From assembly GCF_014203735.1 (NCBI RefSeq), contig NZ_JACHJQ010000002.1, positions 248,001 through 312,000 on the forward strand: a DNA stretch of 64,000 nucleotides, written 5' to 3'. Each line of letters opens with the position of its first letter. The stretch's first letter is position 1. The position numbers and the translations under genes were made by a program. Source of the DNA: Actinophytocola algeriensis. Lineage in GTDB: Bacteria > Actinomycetota > Actinomycetes > Mycobacteriales > Pseudonocardiaceae. Under the pieces are notes generated by a model that saw only the letters and a list, made by a program, of their open reading frames with translations, was not told the origin of the DNA and searched no databases. Below, piece by piece: positions 27,012 through 37,200 of this stretch.

Positions 27012-28334
27012 GTGGAACCGGGTGAGGTGGTCGCCGGGCGCTACCGCGTCGTTTCGCTTGTCGGGCGTGGGGCGATGGGGATCGTGTGGCTGGCCCGGGA
27101 CGAGCGGCTCGACCGGGACGTCGCGATCAAGGAGCTGCGGCCGGAAGGCACGGACGAGGGCGGCGGCGACGTCACCAAGCGGGCCATGCGGGAAGGCCGG
27201 ATCGCCGCCCGGTTGCGGCATCCGAACGCGATCGCGGTGCACGACGTCATCACCTACGGCGGGCGGCCGTGCCTCGTCATGGAGTACCTGAAGTCCGCGA
27301 GCCTCGCCGAGGTCACGGCCACGCGGGGTGGCCTGCCGCCCGCGCAGGTGGCGGCGATCGGCGCGCAGGTCGCGGCGGCTCTCGCGGCGGCACACGCGAA
27401 CGGGGTGGTGCACCGGGACGTCAAGCCGGACAACGTGTTGCTGACGACCGACGGCACCGCGAAGATCACCGACTTCGGGGTGTCCAGGGCCGCGGGTCTC
27501 GCCGCGGTGACCGCGACCGGGATCCTCGCGGGCACCCCCGCCTACCTGGCGCCGGAGATCGCGGGCGGCGCGGAGGCCGACACCCGCTCGGACGTCTACT
27601 CCCTCGGCGCCACCCTGTACGCGGCGATCGAGGGCACGCCGCCGTTCGGGTTGGAGGACAACGCGATCGCCCTGCTGCACAAGGTGGCCCGCGATCCGCT
27701 GGTGCCACCGCGCAGGGCCGGGCCGCTCACGGACCTGTTGCTGTGGCTGTTGCGCCGCGATCCCGCCGAACGGCCGACGATGCGGGTCGCGCACGAGGCG
27801 CTCGCGGCCGCCGCCCAGGGCGGGGCGGTGCCCGTCCCGCCACCGCGCAACCCGACACTGCTGCTGCCGTCCTCACCACCGCGCCGGGTGTCGCGGCGGA
27901 ACGCGGTCGTCGGGGTCACGGCCGTCGCGCTGGTGGCCGCGGGGATCGCGCTGGGGCTGGTGCTCGGTGACGACGACACACCCGGTGCGGCCGGGAGCAC
28001 CACCACGCCGACGACGACCACCACCACCGTGCCGGAGGGTTGTGTCGCCGCGTACGAGATCACCAACTCGTGGCCGGGTGGCCACCAGGTGCGGGTGGTC
28101 GTCCGCAACGACGGCGAGCGCACGCTGACCGGCTGGCAGGTGCGCTGGACCCTGCCGGACGGGGAGGACATCGGCGGCCTGTGGGCGGGCAGGCTCGCCC
28201 GCGACGGCGACGACGTGACCGTCACCAACGAGTCGTGGAACGTCACCGTGCCGGCAGGCGGGTCGACGGAGTTCGGTTTCAACGGCTCCGGGGACGACCC
28301 ACGGGTGCCGCCGGTCAGCTGCCAGGAGCCGTGA
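27012..28334 (+). CDS. transmembrane Ser/Thr protein kinase with extracellular CBM2-like domain
   Basis: 440 residues starting at GTG 27012. Residues about 10-265 are a Hanks-type kinase: GRGAMGIVW loop, VAIKEL lysine, VVHRDVKPDN catalytic loop, ITDFGVS, GTPAYLAPE. One transmembrane helix follows (about 297-318), then a Thr/Pro linker and a C-terminal domain of about 95 residues with the CBM family 2 pattern. That pattern has a Cys near each end, AYEITNSWPGGHQVRVVVRN, LTGWQVRW, VTNESWNVTVPAGGSTEFGFNG. CBM2 domains bind cellulose or chitin, so this may be a receptor kinase for insoluble polysaccharide or cell wall. Its end overlaps the convergent gene by 20 bp. Confidence 0.9.
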   Translation: MEPGEVVAGRYRVVSLVGRGAMGIVWLARDERLDRDVAIKELRPEGTDEGGGDVTKRAMREGRIAARLRHPNAIAVHDVITYGGRPCLVMEYLKSASLAEVTATRGGLPPAQVAAIGAQVAAALAAAHANGVVHRDVKPDNVLLTTDGTAKITDFGVSRAAGLAAVTATGILAGTPAYLAPEIAGGAEADTRSDVYSLGATLYAAIEGTPPFGLEDNAIALLHKVARDPLVPPRRAGPLTDLLLWLLRRDPAERPTMRVAHEALAAAAQGGAVPVPPPRNPTLLLPSSPPRRVSRRNAVVGVTAVALVAAGIALGLVLGDDDTPGAAGSTTTPTTTTTTVPEGCVAAYEITNSWPGGHQVRVVVRNDGERTLTGWQVRWTLPDGEDIGGLWAGRLARDGDDVTVTNESWNVTVPAGGSTEFGFNGSGDDPRVPPVSCQEP

Positions 28335-29154
28335 CCGAGGACTTCTTCGGCACACCGACCTCGACGAACGCGCGGAGGCCCGCCACGATCCCGTCGATCG
28401 GCACCGGCATCGTGGTGCGGCTCGCGATGTCGCCGAGGACCTTCGCGGGCAGGTCCGGCAACCCCCTGAGGTCGGTCGCGATCCACGCGGCGGTGCGGCT
28501 CGGGACCTTCGGCAGCCGCCCCAGCCCCTCGGCCACCGCCGCCAGCTCCGCGTTCGCCACCGCGATGTCCGAGTGCGGCTCGTCGTCGAGCACCGGCCTG
28601 CTGACCCGGTCCTCCGCGCCCTTGCGCAGCACCACGCTCTTCGCGGCGGGCAACGCCACCAGCGGCTCCGAGCACACCCCGCACGCGGCGTCGTGCCTGC
28701 CGAACGGGCCACGGACCGTGCAGCTGGTCCGGTCGGGCGAGGTGGACAGGAACCAGAACGCCCAGCAGGACTGGCAGCAGAACACGTCGGTGACCGCGCC
28801 CTGCCACTCTCGTTCGACGGCGGTCTCCTGTTCGCGCAGGAGCCGGTGCGCGAACTCCTCGCGTTCGGCGACCTCCCGCTCCGCAGCCTCCGTCAGCTCC
28901 GCGACCTCGCCACGCAGCGACGTGTTGCTGCCCAGCAGGTCGGTGTTGGCCGCCATCAGTTCGGCGACCTTGGTCCGCAGCTCCGTCAGCTCGCGCTCAC
29001 CGCGGCCGAGTGCGTCGCGGTGGCGTTTGCGCTGGCGGGACTGGGCTTCCTCGGTGTCGTCCATGACGCGTTCGACAGCGGCTCGCACCTGACCACGCAC
29101 CGCCTCCTGCACCGGTGCGAAATCGAGGAGCCACGACCAGACCCGTCCCGCCAT
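28315..29154 (-). CDS. coiled-coil protein with four-cysteine cluster, unknown function
   Basis: 279 residues, not recognised. Residues about 30-125 are charged and heptad-like (ELTELRTKVAELMAANTDLL, EVAELTEAAEREVAEREEF), so a coiled coil is likely. There follows FCCQSCWAFWF and later CTVRG...CGVCSEPL, giving CxxC-type pairs that could bind zinc. There is no signal peptide. ATG 29154 is preceded by the 146-bp repeat. A cytoplasmic scaffold or sensor is possible, but no function is assigned. Confidence 0.65.
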   Translation of the reverse strand: MAGRVWSWLLDFAPVQEAVRGQVRAAVERVMDDTEEAQSRQRKRHRDALGRGERELTELRTKVAELMAANTDLLGSNTSLRGEVAELTEAAEREVAEREEFAHRLLREQETAVEREWQGAVTDVFCCQSCWAFWFLSTSPDRTSCTVRGPFGRHDAACGVCSEPLVALPAAKSVVLRKGAEDRVSRPVLDDEPHSDIAVANAELAAVAEGLGRLPKVPSRTAAWIATDLRGLPDLPAKVLGDIASRTTMPVPIDGIVAGLRAFVEVGVPKKSSVTAPGS

Positions 29155-29200
29155 GGAGCAACGGTAGCGACCCGGCCCCATGATCGACCAGGGGGCTGGC

Positions 29201-29347
29201 CCGCCTCCCCGCACTTAAAAGTGTTGGTCCCGACCCAGCGACACCCGAGGACCGCAGGCGGTTGGTGGCTGAGCACCGTCACGTTTCCCTGAGACAACTG
29301 TCGAGCAGGCGCAGACCTCAGCACAAAGATCCACAGAACGGACTCTA
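29201..29347 (-). repeat. 146-bp interspersed repeat, copy 2
   Basis: Inverted relative to copy 1 at 15186-15331. On the minus strand it begins with TAGAG, whose TAG is the stop codon of the VWA lipoprotein gene. It then carries GGATCTTTGTG, CAGCCACCAACCGCCTG, GCTGGGTCGGGACCAACAC and GGGGAGGCGG. It ends 46 bp before the start of the coiled-coil gene. In both copies the element lies directly upstream of, and codirectional with, a gene. Confidence 0.85.
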
Positions 29348-30934
29348 CTGGTAGCCGCGGATCTGGCAGAACGCCCGGCCCAGGTCACCGTCCCGCGCGT
29401 CCCACAGCTCACCGCCGGTCGACGAGGCCACCTGGCGCATCTCCTGCTCCGCGGCCTCGCCGAACAGGATCGGGAACACCCGCACCGGGTGCGGCGCGGT
29501 CGCGAGGAACGACGTGAAGTCGCCGAGCGCGCGCCCCGCGTTGCTCTCCCCGTCGGTCATCAGCACGATGCTCGGGAACCGCTCGCCCGCGTCGGCGAAC
29601 AGGCCGTACGCCTTGACGAGCGAGTCGTACACGGCCGTCTCGCCCTCGGCGCGCAGCCCGTCGATCGCCGTGCGGATCGCGTCGCGGGACGACTGCGGCG
29701 ACTCCGCCGACACCGTGAACGTCGTCGGCTCCCCCGCCACGCTCGCGAACGGCAGCAGGATCACCTCCTCGCGGCTGCGGAACCGGCAGTACCGCCCGGA
29801 CAGGGTCGTGTCCACGCCGGTCAGGCCGGTCAGCGCGGTCTTCAGCGCGGCCAGCCGCTCCCCCGCCATCGACCCCGACACGTCGAGCACGTACACGGTC
29901 CGCGCTGGGGTGCGCAGCCGGTCGAAGTACGCCACCAGCAACGCGTCGATCGCCGTGCGCGTGTCCGGGAACGGCAGCTCCACCAGCCCGCTCGGCGCGC
30001 CGTCCGGCAGCCCGACGTTCGGCACCACCGCCCTGCGTTCGGTCTCCGCCACGATCGCGTTCTGCGTCGACTCCGCGCGCAGGTGGTCCACGAGCCGGCC
30101 GTACCCGTCGCGGACCTCGTCGGACGCGCCCGCGAGCAGCGTGAACGGGTAGTCGGCGCTGATCACACCGTCCGCCGGGTACACGATCGTCAGCGGTTCC
30201 GGCAGCTGCCGGTCGCGGTTGAGGGACCGCAGCGTGGACTCGTAGTTGACCAGCCCGTCGAGCGGGCCGCCCGGGTCCTCCCCGGTGGCGCGCCGCACGA
30301 ACGAACCGGAGAGCCAGTCCGACGACCCGGCGGTCAGCCGCTGCCCGGAGAAGAACCCGGCGAGGCGGGGTGCGATCCGGTCGACGGCGGCGGCGTCGAG
30401 CGCGCGGCCCGAGCCGTCGAGCGCGGCGGCGACCGCCACCAGTGCGGAGAAACCGGTGTTCGACGCGGCCGGGTCGGTCATGCCGTAGGTGAACTCGCCG
30501 CGCTCGGCCGCGGCCGCGATCTCCGACCAGGTGGGTGCCTTCGCGTCCCAGCCGAGCCGCCGCGCGGCAGGCTCGCGCACGCCGAGCACCACGGGTGAGC
30601 CCATGATCCGGGTGGTGTTCGCGAGGCGCTTCTTCGCCTCCGGGATGGTCTGCAGGTACCGGGTGGAGGAGAACCACACGGCGTCGTACCGGCCGTCGGC
30701 GGCGCCGCTCGCGACGGTCTCCGCGCCCTCGAGCGTGCCGAGGTAGGTCATCTCGACCGTCACACCGGTCTCCTCCGCCGCCTCGGCGAGCAGCGGTGCC
30801 ATGTCCCGCAGCTCCGACCCGGCGAGCACCCGCAACGTCACCGCGGGCCCGGACGAGGACTCCGGTGCGCTGGTGCAGCCCGCCAGCGACACGGCTGCCA
30901 GCACGGCGACCAGGAACTTTCTCACTGCGCGCAC
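29345..30934 (-). CDS. solute-binding plus VWA-domain lipoprotein
   Basis: 529 residues with a lipoprotein signal (KFLVAVLAAVSLAGC). Residues about 30-330 resemble an ABC-type solute-binding protein (VTLRVLAGSELRDMAPLLAE, YDAVWFSSTRY, FTYGMTDPAASNTGFSALV). Residues about 340-525 are a von Willebrand A domain with the MIDAS motif DVSGSM and a later VLMTDGESNAG. It would sit on the outer face of the membrane and bind a ligand or a protein through a metal ion. It overlaps the upstream gene by 13 bp and is the last gene of the kinase-FHA operon. No permease genes accompany it, so transport is unlikely. Confidence 0.88.
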   Translation of the reverse strand: MRAVRKFLVAVLAAVSLAGCTSAPESSSGPAVTLRVLAGSELRDMAPLLAEAAEETGVTVEMTYLGTLEGAETVASGAADGRYDAVWFSSTRYLQTIPEAKKRLANTTRIMGSPVVLGVREPAARRLGWDAKAPTWSEIAAAAERGEFTYGMTDPAASNTGFSALVAVAAALDGSGRALDAAAVDRIAPRLAGFFSGQRLTAGSSDWLSGSFVRRATGEDPGGPLDGLVNYESTLRSLNRDRQLPEPLTIVYPADGVISADYPFTLLAGASDEVRDGYGRLVDHLRAESTQNAIVAETERRAVVPNVGLPDGAPSGLVELPFPDTRTAIDALLVAYFDRLRTPARTVYVLDVSGSMAGERLAALKTALTGLTGVDTTLSGRYCRFRSREEVILLPFASVAGEPTTFTVSAESPQSSRDAIRTAIDGLRAEGETAVYDSLVKAYGLFADAGERFPSIVLMTDGESNAGRALGDFTSFLATAPHPVRVFPILFGEAAEQEMRQVASSTGGELWDARDGDLGRAFCQIRGYQ

Positions 30935-32037
30935 CTCGCGGCGTTCTGTGCCGTCGGCGCGAGCGCGGACAGCATCGTCTCCAGCACCTCGAACGACGGC
31001 GACTCGACCACGTCCACCGGACGCGGCCGCTTCGTCACCGGCTGCCCGCTCGGCTTCTCCGGGCGGAACCCGTGCTCCTCGGCCAGGCGCACCAGGTCCG
31101 GGTCGTCACGCAGCGCCTGGCCGACCCCGCGGCCCTCCTCGGTGACCGGGATCAGCGTGTGCCGCGAGTAGACGGTCGGCCTCGGGTAGACCAGCACGTT
31201 GTCCGCGCCGAGCTGCGGCGGTGGCGCGGTCGTGTCGTACTGCGCCTCGTACACCAGCGCCAGCGGCGTGCGGCCCATGCCGTCGACGACGTAGTTGTCG
31301 AACAGGACCTGGCTGGTCTCCGGCTTGTCGCCCTGGTCGAAGATCAACCTGCACAGGTCGGGCAGCACCTGCCGCGCCTGCTCGGACGTGGTGACGATCG
31401 CGCCGCCGTTCGCGACCTGCGAGGCGATCGACAGGTACATGATCGCCGAGTTGGAGTCCTGCGGGTCGGTGGTCGACAGCAGCACGGTCTTGCGTGCCGG
31501 GTACTCGACGTTGCCCTCCAGCCGGTCCCAGGTGACACCGCGTCGCGCGAGGTCCAGCAGCGCGGCGATGTCGAGCACGTCGGTGCCGTCGGACGCCTTG
31601 CGGATCACGCCCGCGCGGGTGAGCACGGCGACGATCGGGCGGAACGTCGCGACCGCCATGGGGGTGGAGAACAGCGGCAGCCGCTCGTCGATCTCCAGTG
31701 TCTGCTGGATCTTCTGGGCGGTCGGGGTGCTGGACGGGAACGCGAACGCGTAGCCGTTGCCCGGTTGCGACAGGCTGTCGAGCATCTCCCGGGAGCCGCG
31801 GGAGTCGACGTCGACCTCGTAGCCGAGGCACGCGAGCCGCGCGGTGACCCGGTCGTCGTCGAAGAACGGTTCCTTCTCCGACCCGATCACGCCGCGGACC
31901 GGGACCGCGGACACGCAGCCGTCCGCGGCACTCCCACCGTGGCGGGTCACGACGACCGCCGCGACGATGATCAACACGACGCCGGCGGCCAGCGCCACGA
32001 TCCGGGTACCGGTCCAGCCGGCACGCGAACTCGCCAT
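30922..32037 (-). CDS. membrane-anchored solute-binding-like protein
   Basis: 371 residues with one N-terminal membrane anchor (RIVALAAGVVLIIVAAVVV) and a periplasmic-type domain. It has a substrate-binding-protein feel (VRGVIGSEKEPFFDDDRV, YAFAFPSSTPTAQKIQ, VLLSTTDPQDSNSAIMYLS), similar in order to the N-terminal part of the next gene's product. The ATG at 32037 overlaps the FHA gene's stop (TGATG). It is probably the extracellular partner of the VWA lipoprotein. Confidence 0.75.
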   Translation of the reverse strand: MASSRAGWTGTRIVALAAGVVLIIVAAVVVTRHGGSAADGCVSAVPVRGVIGSEKEPFFDDDRVTARLACLGYEVDVDSRGSREMLDSLSQPGNGYAFAFPSSTPTAQKIQQTLEIDERLPLFSTPMAVATFRPIVAVLTRAGVIRKASDGTDVLDIAALLDLARRGVTWDRLEGNVEYPARKTVLLSTTDPQDSNSAIMYLSIASQVANGGAIVTTSEQARQVLPDLCRLIFDQGDKPETSQVLFDNYVVDGMGRTPLALVYEAQYDTTAPPPQLGADNVLVYPRPTVYSRHTLIPVTEEGRGVGQALRDDPDLVRLAEEHGFRPEKPSGQPVTKRPRPVDVVESPSFEVLETMLSALAPTAQNAARCAQ

Positions 32038-32840
32038 CACCCGTCCACGTCTTCGATACCGGTGTCGAGGACGCGCAGGTCCTCGGGCAGCAGCGTGCCG
32101 GTGTCGACCAGCACCCGCTGCAGGTTCGCCTTCAACGCCTCGGCCGGCGCGGTCTCGCGGGTCAGCCGTTCGATGCCCGCCGCGGTCAGCCGGTGCCGCA
32201 CCCCGTCGACGACGGCCTCCGCTTTCCTGTCGTTCCACCCGGACTGGCCGGGCACCTTGTTGAGCAGCTTCCCGGTCTCGTTCCAGGACAACGGGAGCGC
32301 CTGGTCCTCGCGGTCGAGCACGGCGGAGAACATCGCGACGAGCACCAGCCACTCGCGGCGGGTGAGCGGCAGGCGCAGGTTGCCGGTGCTCGTGTCGGGC
32401 CGGACCGCGCCCCGGTGCCGGTGCCCGTCCGAGACCAGCACCTCCACCACGTGCAGCTGCGAGCCCTGGATGTAGAGCGGGGTGTAACCGATGGGCAGCG
32501 GCGCCTCGTGCGCACGCAGGAGCGGTGCCGTGTCCGGCATCCGGATCGGCAGCTTGCCGCCGTTGCGCACCACCCACCGCGTGCCGGTGCCGTGCTGGAC
32601 GCAGCGCAGCAGCGCGTGTTCCCTGCTGACGTAGCCGTCCTCGCCGCCGATCGCGACGTGCACGTCCGGCGCGTTCCGCCCGACGACCAGCGACCGCCCA
32701 GCCACGGCGGCCGCCGCGTAACCGCCCGCGTCCCCGAGGACGAACAGCGTGCCGACCGGTGCCGCCGCACCGGCGAACAGCGGCTCGGCCCGCACCAGGC
32801 TGGGTGTGAGACGACCCAGTGGATACATACCTTCTGTCAT
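32037..32840 (-). CDS. FHA-domain protein with C-terminal winged-helix-like region
   Basis: 267 residues. An FHA fold occupies about 35-135 (GRSLVVGRNAPDVHVAIGG, YVSREHALLR, WVVRNGGKLPI), the phosphothreonine-binding module. The remainder (LPLTRREWLVLVAMFSAVLD, then NDRKAEAVVDGVRHRLTAAG) looks like a winged helix. ATG 32840 has GAAGG six bases upstream. It lies directly downstream of a kinase gene, so phosphorylated kinase is the likely ligand and the protein may pass the signal to DNA or to the extracellular components. Confidence 0.85.
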   Translation of the reverse strand: MTEGMYPLGRLTPSLVRAEPLFAGAAAPVGTLFVLGDAGGYAAAAVAGRSLVVGRNAPDVHVAIGGEDGYVSREHALLRCVQHGTGTRWVVRNGGKLPIRMPDTAPLLRAHEAPLPIGYTPLYIQGSQLHVVEVLVSDGHRHRGAVRPDTSTGNLRLPLTRREWLVLVAMFSAVLDREDQALPLSWNETGKLLNKVPGQSGWNDRKAEAVVDGVRHRLTAAGIERLTRETAPAEALKANLQRVLVDTGTLLPEDLRVLDTGIEDVDG

Positions 32841-32880
32841 GCCGACCTTCTTGTGTGTCAACGTCTTCGTGTCCCCGACG

Positions 32881-34038
32881 CTACGGCCCCGGCTTCGGGA
32901 ACCCTCCCGGATCCAGCGTCGGGTCGCCCGGCCGCACCGGCTCGCGCCTTGGCCCCCACAGCCCGAACCCGACGAGACCGCCACCCGCGGCGAGGAGCGG
33001 CAGCAGCAGCCAGAACAGGCTCGCGTCGACGACCCCGCCGACGAGGAGCCCGAGTGCGACGACCGCGCCACCAAGCCCGGCCGTGGCGATCCGCGGCCCG
33101 TTGGCGGGCACGACGCCACCCGGCTGCGTGGCCACCGGCACGGGAGCGGCGGACCGCACCGGATTCTGCGCGGGCCACAGGGCGGCGACGACGCTCGCGG
33201 AGCCCGACGGCGGCGTGAACGGCGGTGCGAGCGCGGCACGGGCCGCGGCCGCCATCTCCCCGGCGGACTGCCAGCGCTTCTCCGGGTCCTTCGCGAGCCC
33301 CTTCGCCACCACGTCGCGCAACGCGACGGGCAGGTGGTCCGGCAGCGGCGGCGGGTCGCGCAGCACCTGGGCGGTCAGGATCGCCATGTCCTCACCGTCG
33401 AACGGCTTGACCCCCGCCAGGCACTCGAACAGCACCACGGCGAGGGAGTACACGTCCGCGCGGTGGTCCGGGGTGACGCGGTCGCCGAGCCGTTCCGGCG
33501 CGATGTAGGCCGGGGTGCCGACGAGCTGGTCGAGCCTGGTCACGGGCGGCGCACCGCTGGTGTCGACGGGGTGCGCGATGCCCCAGTCGAACAACAGGAC
33601 CTGCTCGTCGTCACCGTCCGGCTCGACCATGATGTTCGACGGTTTCACGTCGCGGTGCCGCAGGCCCTTTCGGTGCGCCGCGTCCAACGCCGACGCCACC
33701 TGCCGGACAATGTTCACCGCCCGTTCAGGTTCTATTCGACCATTTTTAAGAATTGTCGCGAGGTCGGTGCCGTCCTCGATGAACGGCATCACGATGTAAG
33801 GCCGCCCCTCGACCGAGAAGTCCCACACCGGCAGGATGTGCGAATGCCGGATCTGACCGGCGAGCTTGCATTCCCGCCGGAACCGTTCCTGCAGCTCCGG
33901 GTCGGTCAGCGCCTGCTTGGCCAGCAGTTTGATCGCGACCTCGCGGTCGTTGCGGGTGTCGTGGGCGAGCCACACCTCCCCCATTCCGCCACGCCCGATC
34001 AGCTGGGCCAACTCGTACGGACCAACCACGTCGGTCAC
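32881..34038 (-). CDS. Ser/Thr protein kinase, PknB type with two C-terminal membrane helices
   Basis: 385 residues. Kinase domain about 7-265: GRGGMGEVW, EVAIKLL, LRHRDVKPSN, VGTPAYIAPE. The metal motif is D-W-G rather than D-F-G (LLFDWGIA), a known tolerated variant. A Pro/Ala linker precedes two close hydrophobic segments (IATAGLGGAVVALGLLVGGVV and ASLFWLLLPLLAAGGGLVGF), so there is no extracellular sensor of its own. A short AT-richer patch with unusual codons lies around 33712-33760. First gene of the operon that continues with FHA, solute-binding and VWA proteins. Confidence 0.92.
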   Translation of the reverse strand: MTDVVGPYELAQLIGRGGMGEVWLAHDTRNDREVAIKLLAKQALTDPELQERFRRECKLAGQIRHSHILPVWDFSVEGRPYIVMPFIEDGTDLATILKNGRIEPERAVNIVRQVASALDAAHRKGLRHRDVKPSNIMVEPDGDDEQVLLFDWGIAHPVDTSGAPPVTRLDQLVGTPAYIAPERLGDRVTPDHRADVYSLAVVLFECLAGVKPFDGEDMAILTAQVLRDPPPLPDHLPVALRDVVAKGLAKDPEKRWQSAGEMAAAARAALAPPFTPPSGSASVVAALWPAQNPVRSAAPVPVATQPGGVVPANGPRIATAGLGGAVVALGLLVGGVVDASLFWLLLPLLAAGGGLVGFGLWGPRREPVRPGDPTLDPGGFPKPGP

Positions 34039-34133
34039 CGATCACCTCATCGCGAACACCGGCATTGGGGACGCCGAAATCGTACGTGTGCGACCACGCG
34101 CGCGGACCGGCCCGGGCATTTTGATGACAATTC

Positions 34134-34148
34134 TTCACCATCGGTGAA
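34134..34148. promoter_or_regulatory. TTCACC-3-GGTGAA palindrome between two kinase genes
   Basis: A perfect 6-3-6 inverted repeat in a locally AT-richer part of the 212-bp divergent region between the kinase-FHA operon and the kinase-WD40 gene. Position and symmetry suit an operator acting on both promoters. There is no adjacent regulator gene to tie it to. Confidence 0.35.
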
Positions 34149-34250
34149 ATGCACGCGCCCACCGGCGGGCGGAACGTTCCGGTGTGCTGCGGTGGTCGAA
34201 TCCGACGGTTCGCCCACGGACGCCACGGCACGGCAAGTACTGTTCCGCCC

Positions 34251-37200
34251 GTGACGCTGCTCGGTGGGCGATACCGGCTCGAAGGGTTGCTCGGCCGGGG
34301 TGGGATGGGTGAGGTCTACCGGGCGGTCGACACCGTCGGCGACCAGGCCGTCGCGATCAAGGTCCTGCCCGCCGCGGCGGGGCGGGAGCACGCCGACCGG
34401 CTGCGGCGCGAGGCGAAGGTCGCCGCGGGACTGCACGACCCGCACATCGTCGAGATCCTCGACACCGGCACGGACACCGAGCACGGCGACTCCCAGCTCT
34501 ACGTGGCGATGCGGCTCGTCGACGGCGCGGACCTCAAGCGGGTGCTCGCGGGCGCGCCCATGGCCCCGTCCCGCGTCCTCGCGCTGCTCACCCAGGTCGC
34601 GCAGGCGCTGGACACCGCGCACGCGGCCGGGGTCGTGCACCGCGACGTGAAGCCCTCCAACATCCTCGTCGGGCCGGACGACACGGCGTACCTCACCGAC
34701 TTCGGCATCGCGCGGCCGCTGGACCCCGAGGCCACCAGGATGACGGTGACCGGCGGCTACGTCGGCTCGCTGGACTACATCGCGCCGGAGCAGCTGCGCG
34801 GGCTCGACGTCACCGGCGCCGCCGACGTGTACTCGCTCGCCTGCGTCCTCTACGAGTGCCTCACCGGGCACGTCCCGTTCCCCGCGATCGACCCGGCCGC
34901 GAAGCTCGCCGCGCAGCTCAACACCGTGCCCGCCGCGCCGTCGGCGCACCAGCCAGCGGTCCCGCCCGCGCTGGACCTCGTCGTCGCCACCGGCATGGAC
35001 AAGGACCCCCGGCGCCGGCACGCGACCGCGGGACAGCTGATGGCCGCCGCGCAGGCGGCGCTCGCCCGGTCCACGCTCCACGAAGGAGACCGCACCACCC
35101 CGGCCGTCGCCCTCCCCCAGGGCGATCCCGCGCTGCCGGGCCAGCAGGTGATCATGCGGGCGATCGTCTCGGCGGCCGCCGAACGGGGCGGCGTGGTGAC
35201 GCGGCCCGACAACGCGGCCGACGTCAGCCCCTACCCCGGGCTGCGCAGCTTCGGCGCCGCCGACGCCGCCTGGTTCTACGGCCGCGACGCCGAGACCAGC
35301 GACCTGCTCGTCCGCCTGTCCGGGAAGCTCGGCACCGGCGGACCGCTGGTCGTGGTCGGCGCGTCGGGCAGCGGCAAGTCGTCCCTGCTGGTCGCCGGTC
35401 TGCTGCCCGCGCTGGACAAGGCCGCGGCGGAGACCGGCGCGGACCGGTGGCCTCGGGTCGTGCTCACGCCGGGCGACCGGCCCGTCGACACGCTCGCCGC
35501 GCGGCTCGCGGGCGTGATCCAGGTCGACCCCGGCACCATCGCCGCCACGATCCGCCACGGCCCGGCGCTGTTCGGGCAGCAGGTCCGCGCCGCGGCCGAG
35601 CGGACGGCGCGGGCAGGCGGACGGCTGGTGATCGTCGTCGACCAGTTCGAGCAGCTGTTCACCGACGGGGCGAGCGGGCCGGAGCGGGTGGCGTTCGCGA
35701 CCGCCCTGGCCAGCGCGTGGCCCGCGCTGGTGCTGATCGCGGTGCGCGCCGACTACGTGCCGGACTGCATCGCGCTGGAACCGTTGCGGCCGGGGTTGGA
35801 CAGCCCGTTCGTCGTCGGCCCGCTGGGCGCCGCCGCGTTGCGTCAGGTGATCACGCTGCCCGCGACGCGCGCCGGGCTGGTGCTGGAGGACGGGCTCGTC
35901 GACCGGCTGATCAGTGACGTCGGTGCCCGTGACGGCTCCGGGTTCGCGCAGGGCGCGCTGCCGCGGCTCGCGCACGCGCTGCGCGCGACGTGGCAGAACC
36001 GGTGGGGCAACGTGCTGACGCTGCGCGGTTACCAGGCGACCGGCGGCGTCGACCGCGCCGTCGCGGTGACCGCCGACCAGCTGTACGGGCTGCTGCACCC
36101 CCACCACCAGGACGTGCTGCGCGCGACGTTGCTGCGGCTGGTGCGGGTGCTGCCCGACGCAGGCCTGTCCCGCCGCACCGCCGCGCGCGGTGAGCTGGAC
36201 GAGCGCGCGGTCGCGAGTCTCGTCGACGCCCGCCTGGTCAGCGTCGACGACGACGGGGTGCGGCTCTCCCACGACGCGCTGCTCACCGCGTGGCCGCGGC
36301 TGCGGGCGTGGGTCGACGCGGAACGGCAGGACCTGCTGCTGCGCCAGCGACTCGACGAGTCGGCCACGAACTGGGCGGAGAGCGGCCGCGACCGCGGTGA
36401 CCTGTACCGGGGCACCCGGCTCGCCGCGGCGGTCGAGTGGGCCGGCCACCACCCGCTCACCCCGCCGCAGCAGGAGTTCCTGCGCGCGAGCGAACGGGAA
36501 CAGCGGCGCGGCACCCGCAGGCTGCGGACCGTGATCGCCGCGCTGGCCGTGCTCCTCGTCGCCTCGCTCGCGGCGGGTCTCGTCGCCTACTACCAGACGC
36601 GGGTGGCCGACGACCGGCTGAGCGAGGCCGAGTCCCGGCGGCTCGCCACGCTCGCCGAGCAGGCGGCCGACACCTGGCCGAGGCAGTCGCAGCTGCTCGC
36701 CGCGGCCGCCTGGCGCCGCGCGCCGACGCGGCAGGCGCGGGAGGCGTTGCTCGCGACGCAGAACCAGCGGCTCGACACCGTGCTGTCCGGGCACGAGGGA
36801 GCCGTGGTGTCGGTGGCGTTCGACCCGCACGGGACGACGCTCGTCAGCGGCGGGGTCGACGGGACGGTCCGCGTGTGGGACCTGGCCACGCGGAAGGGCC
36901 GCGTGCTGTTCCGGACCGACCAGGCGGTCAACGCCGTCGAGTTCTCGCCGGACGGGCGGCGGCTCGCGGTCGGCAGCACCGACGAGAACCTGTACCTGCT
37001 CGACGCGGAGACCGGCGACGTGCGGCGGAAGATCGGGCACGGCGCGCCGGTGGTCGCGGTCGGGTTCAGCCCCGATGGCAGGGCGGTCGTGACGACCAAC
37101 GGCACGCCACAGCTGTTCGACGCGGCGAGCGGGCGGCAGCTCGGCGACCCGCTCATGGGCCACGAGGACATCGTGACCAGCGTCCAGTTCACCGAGGACG

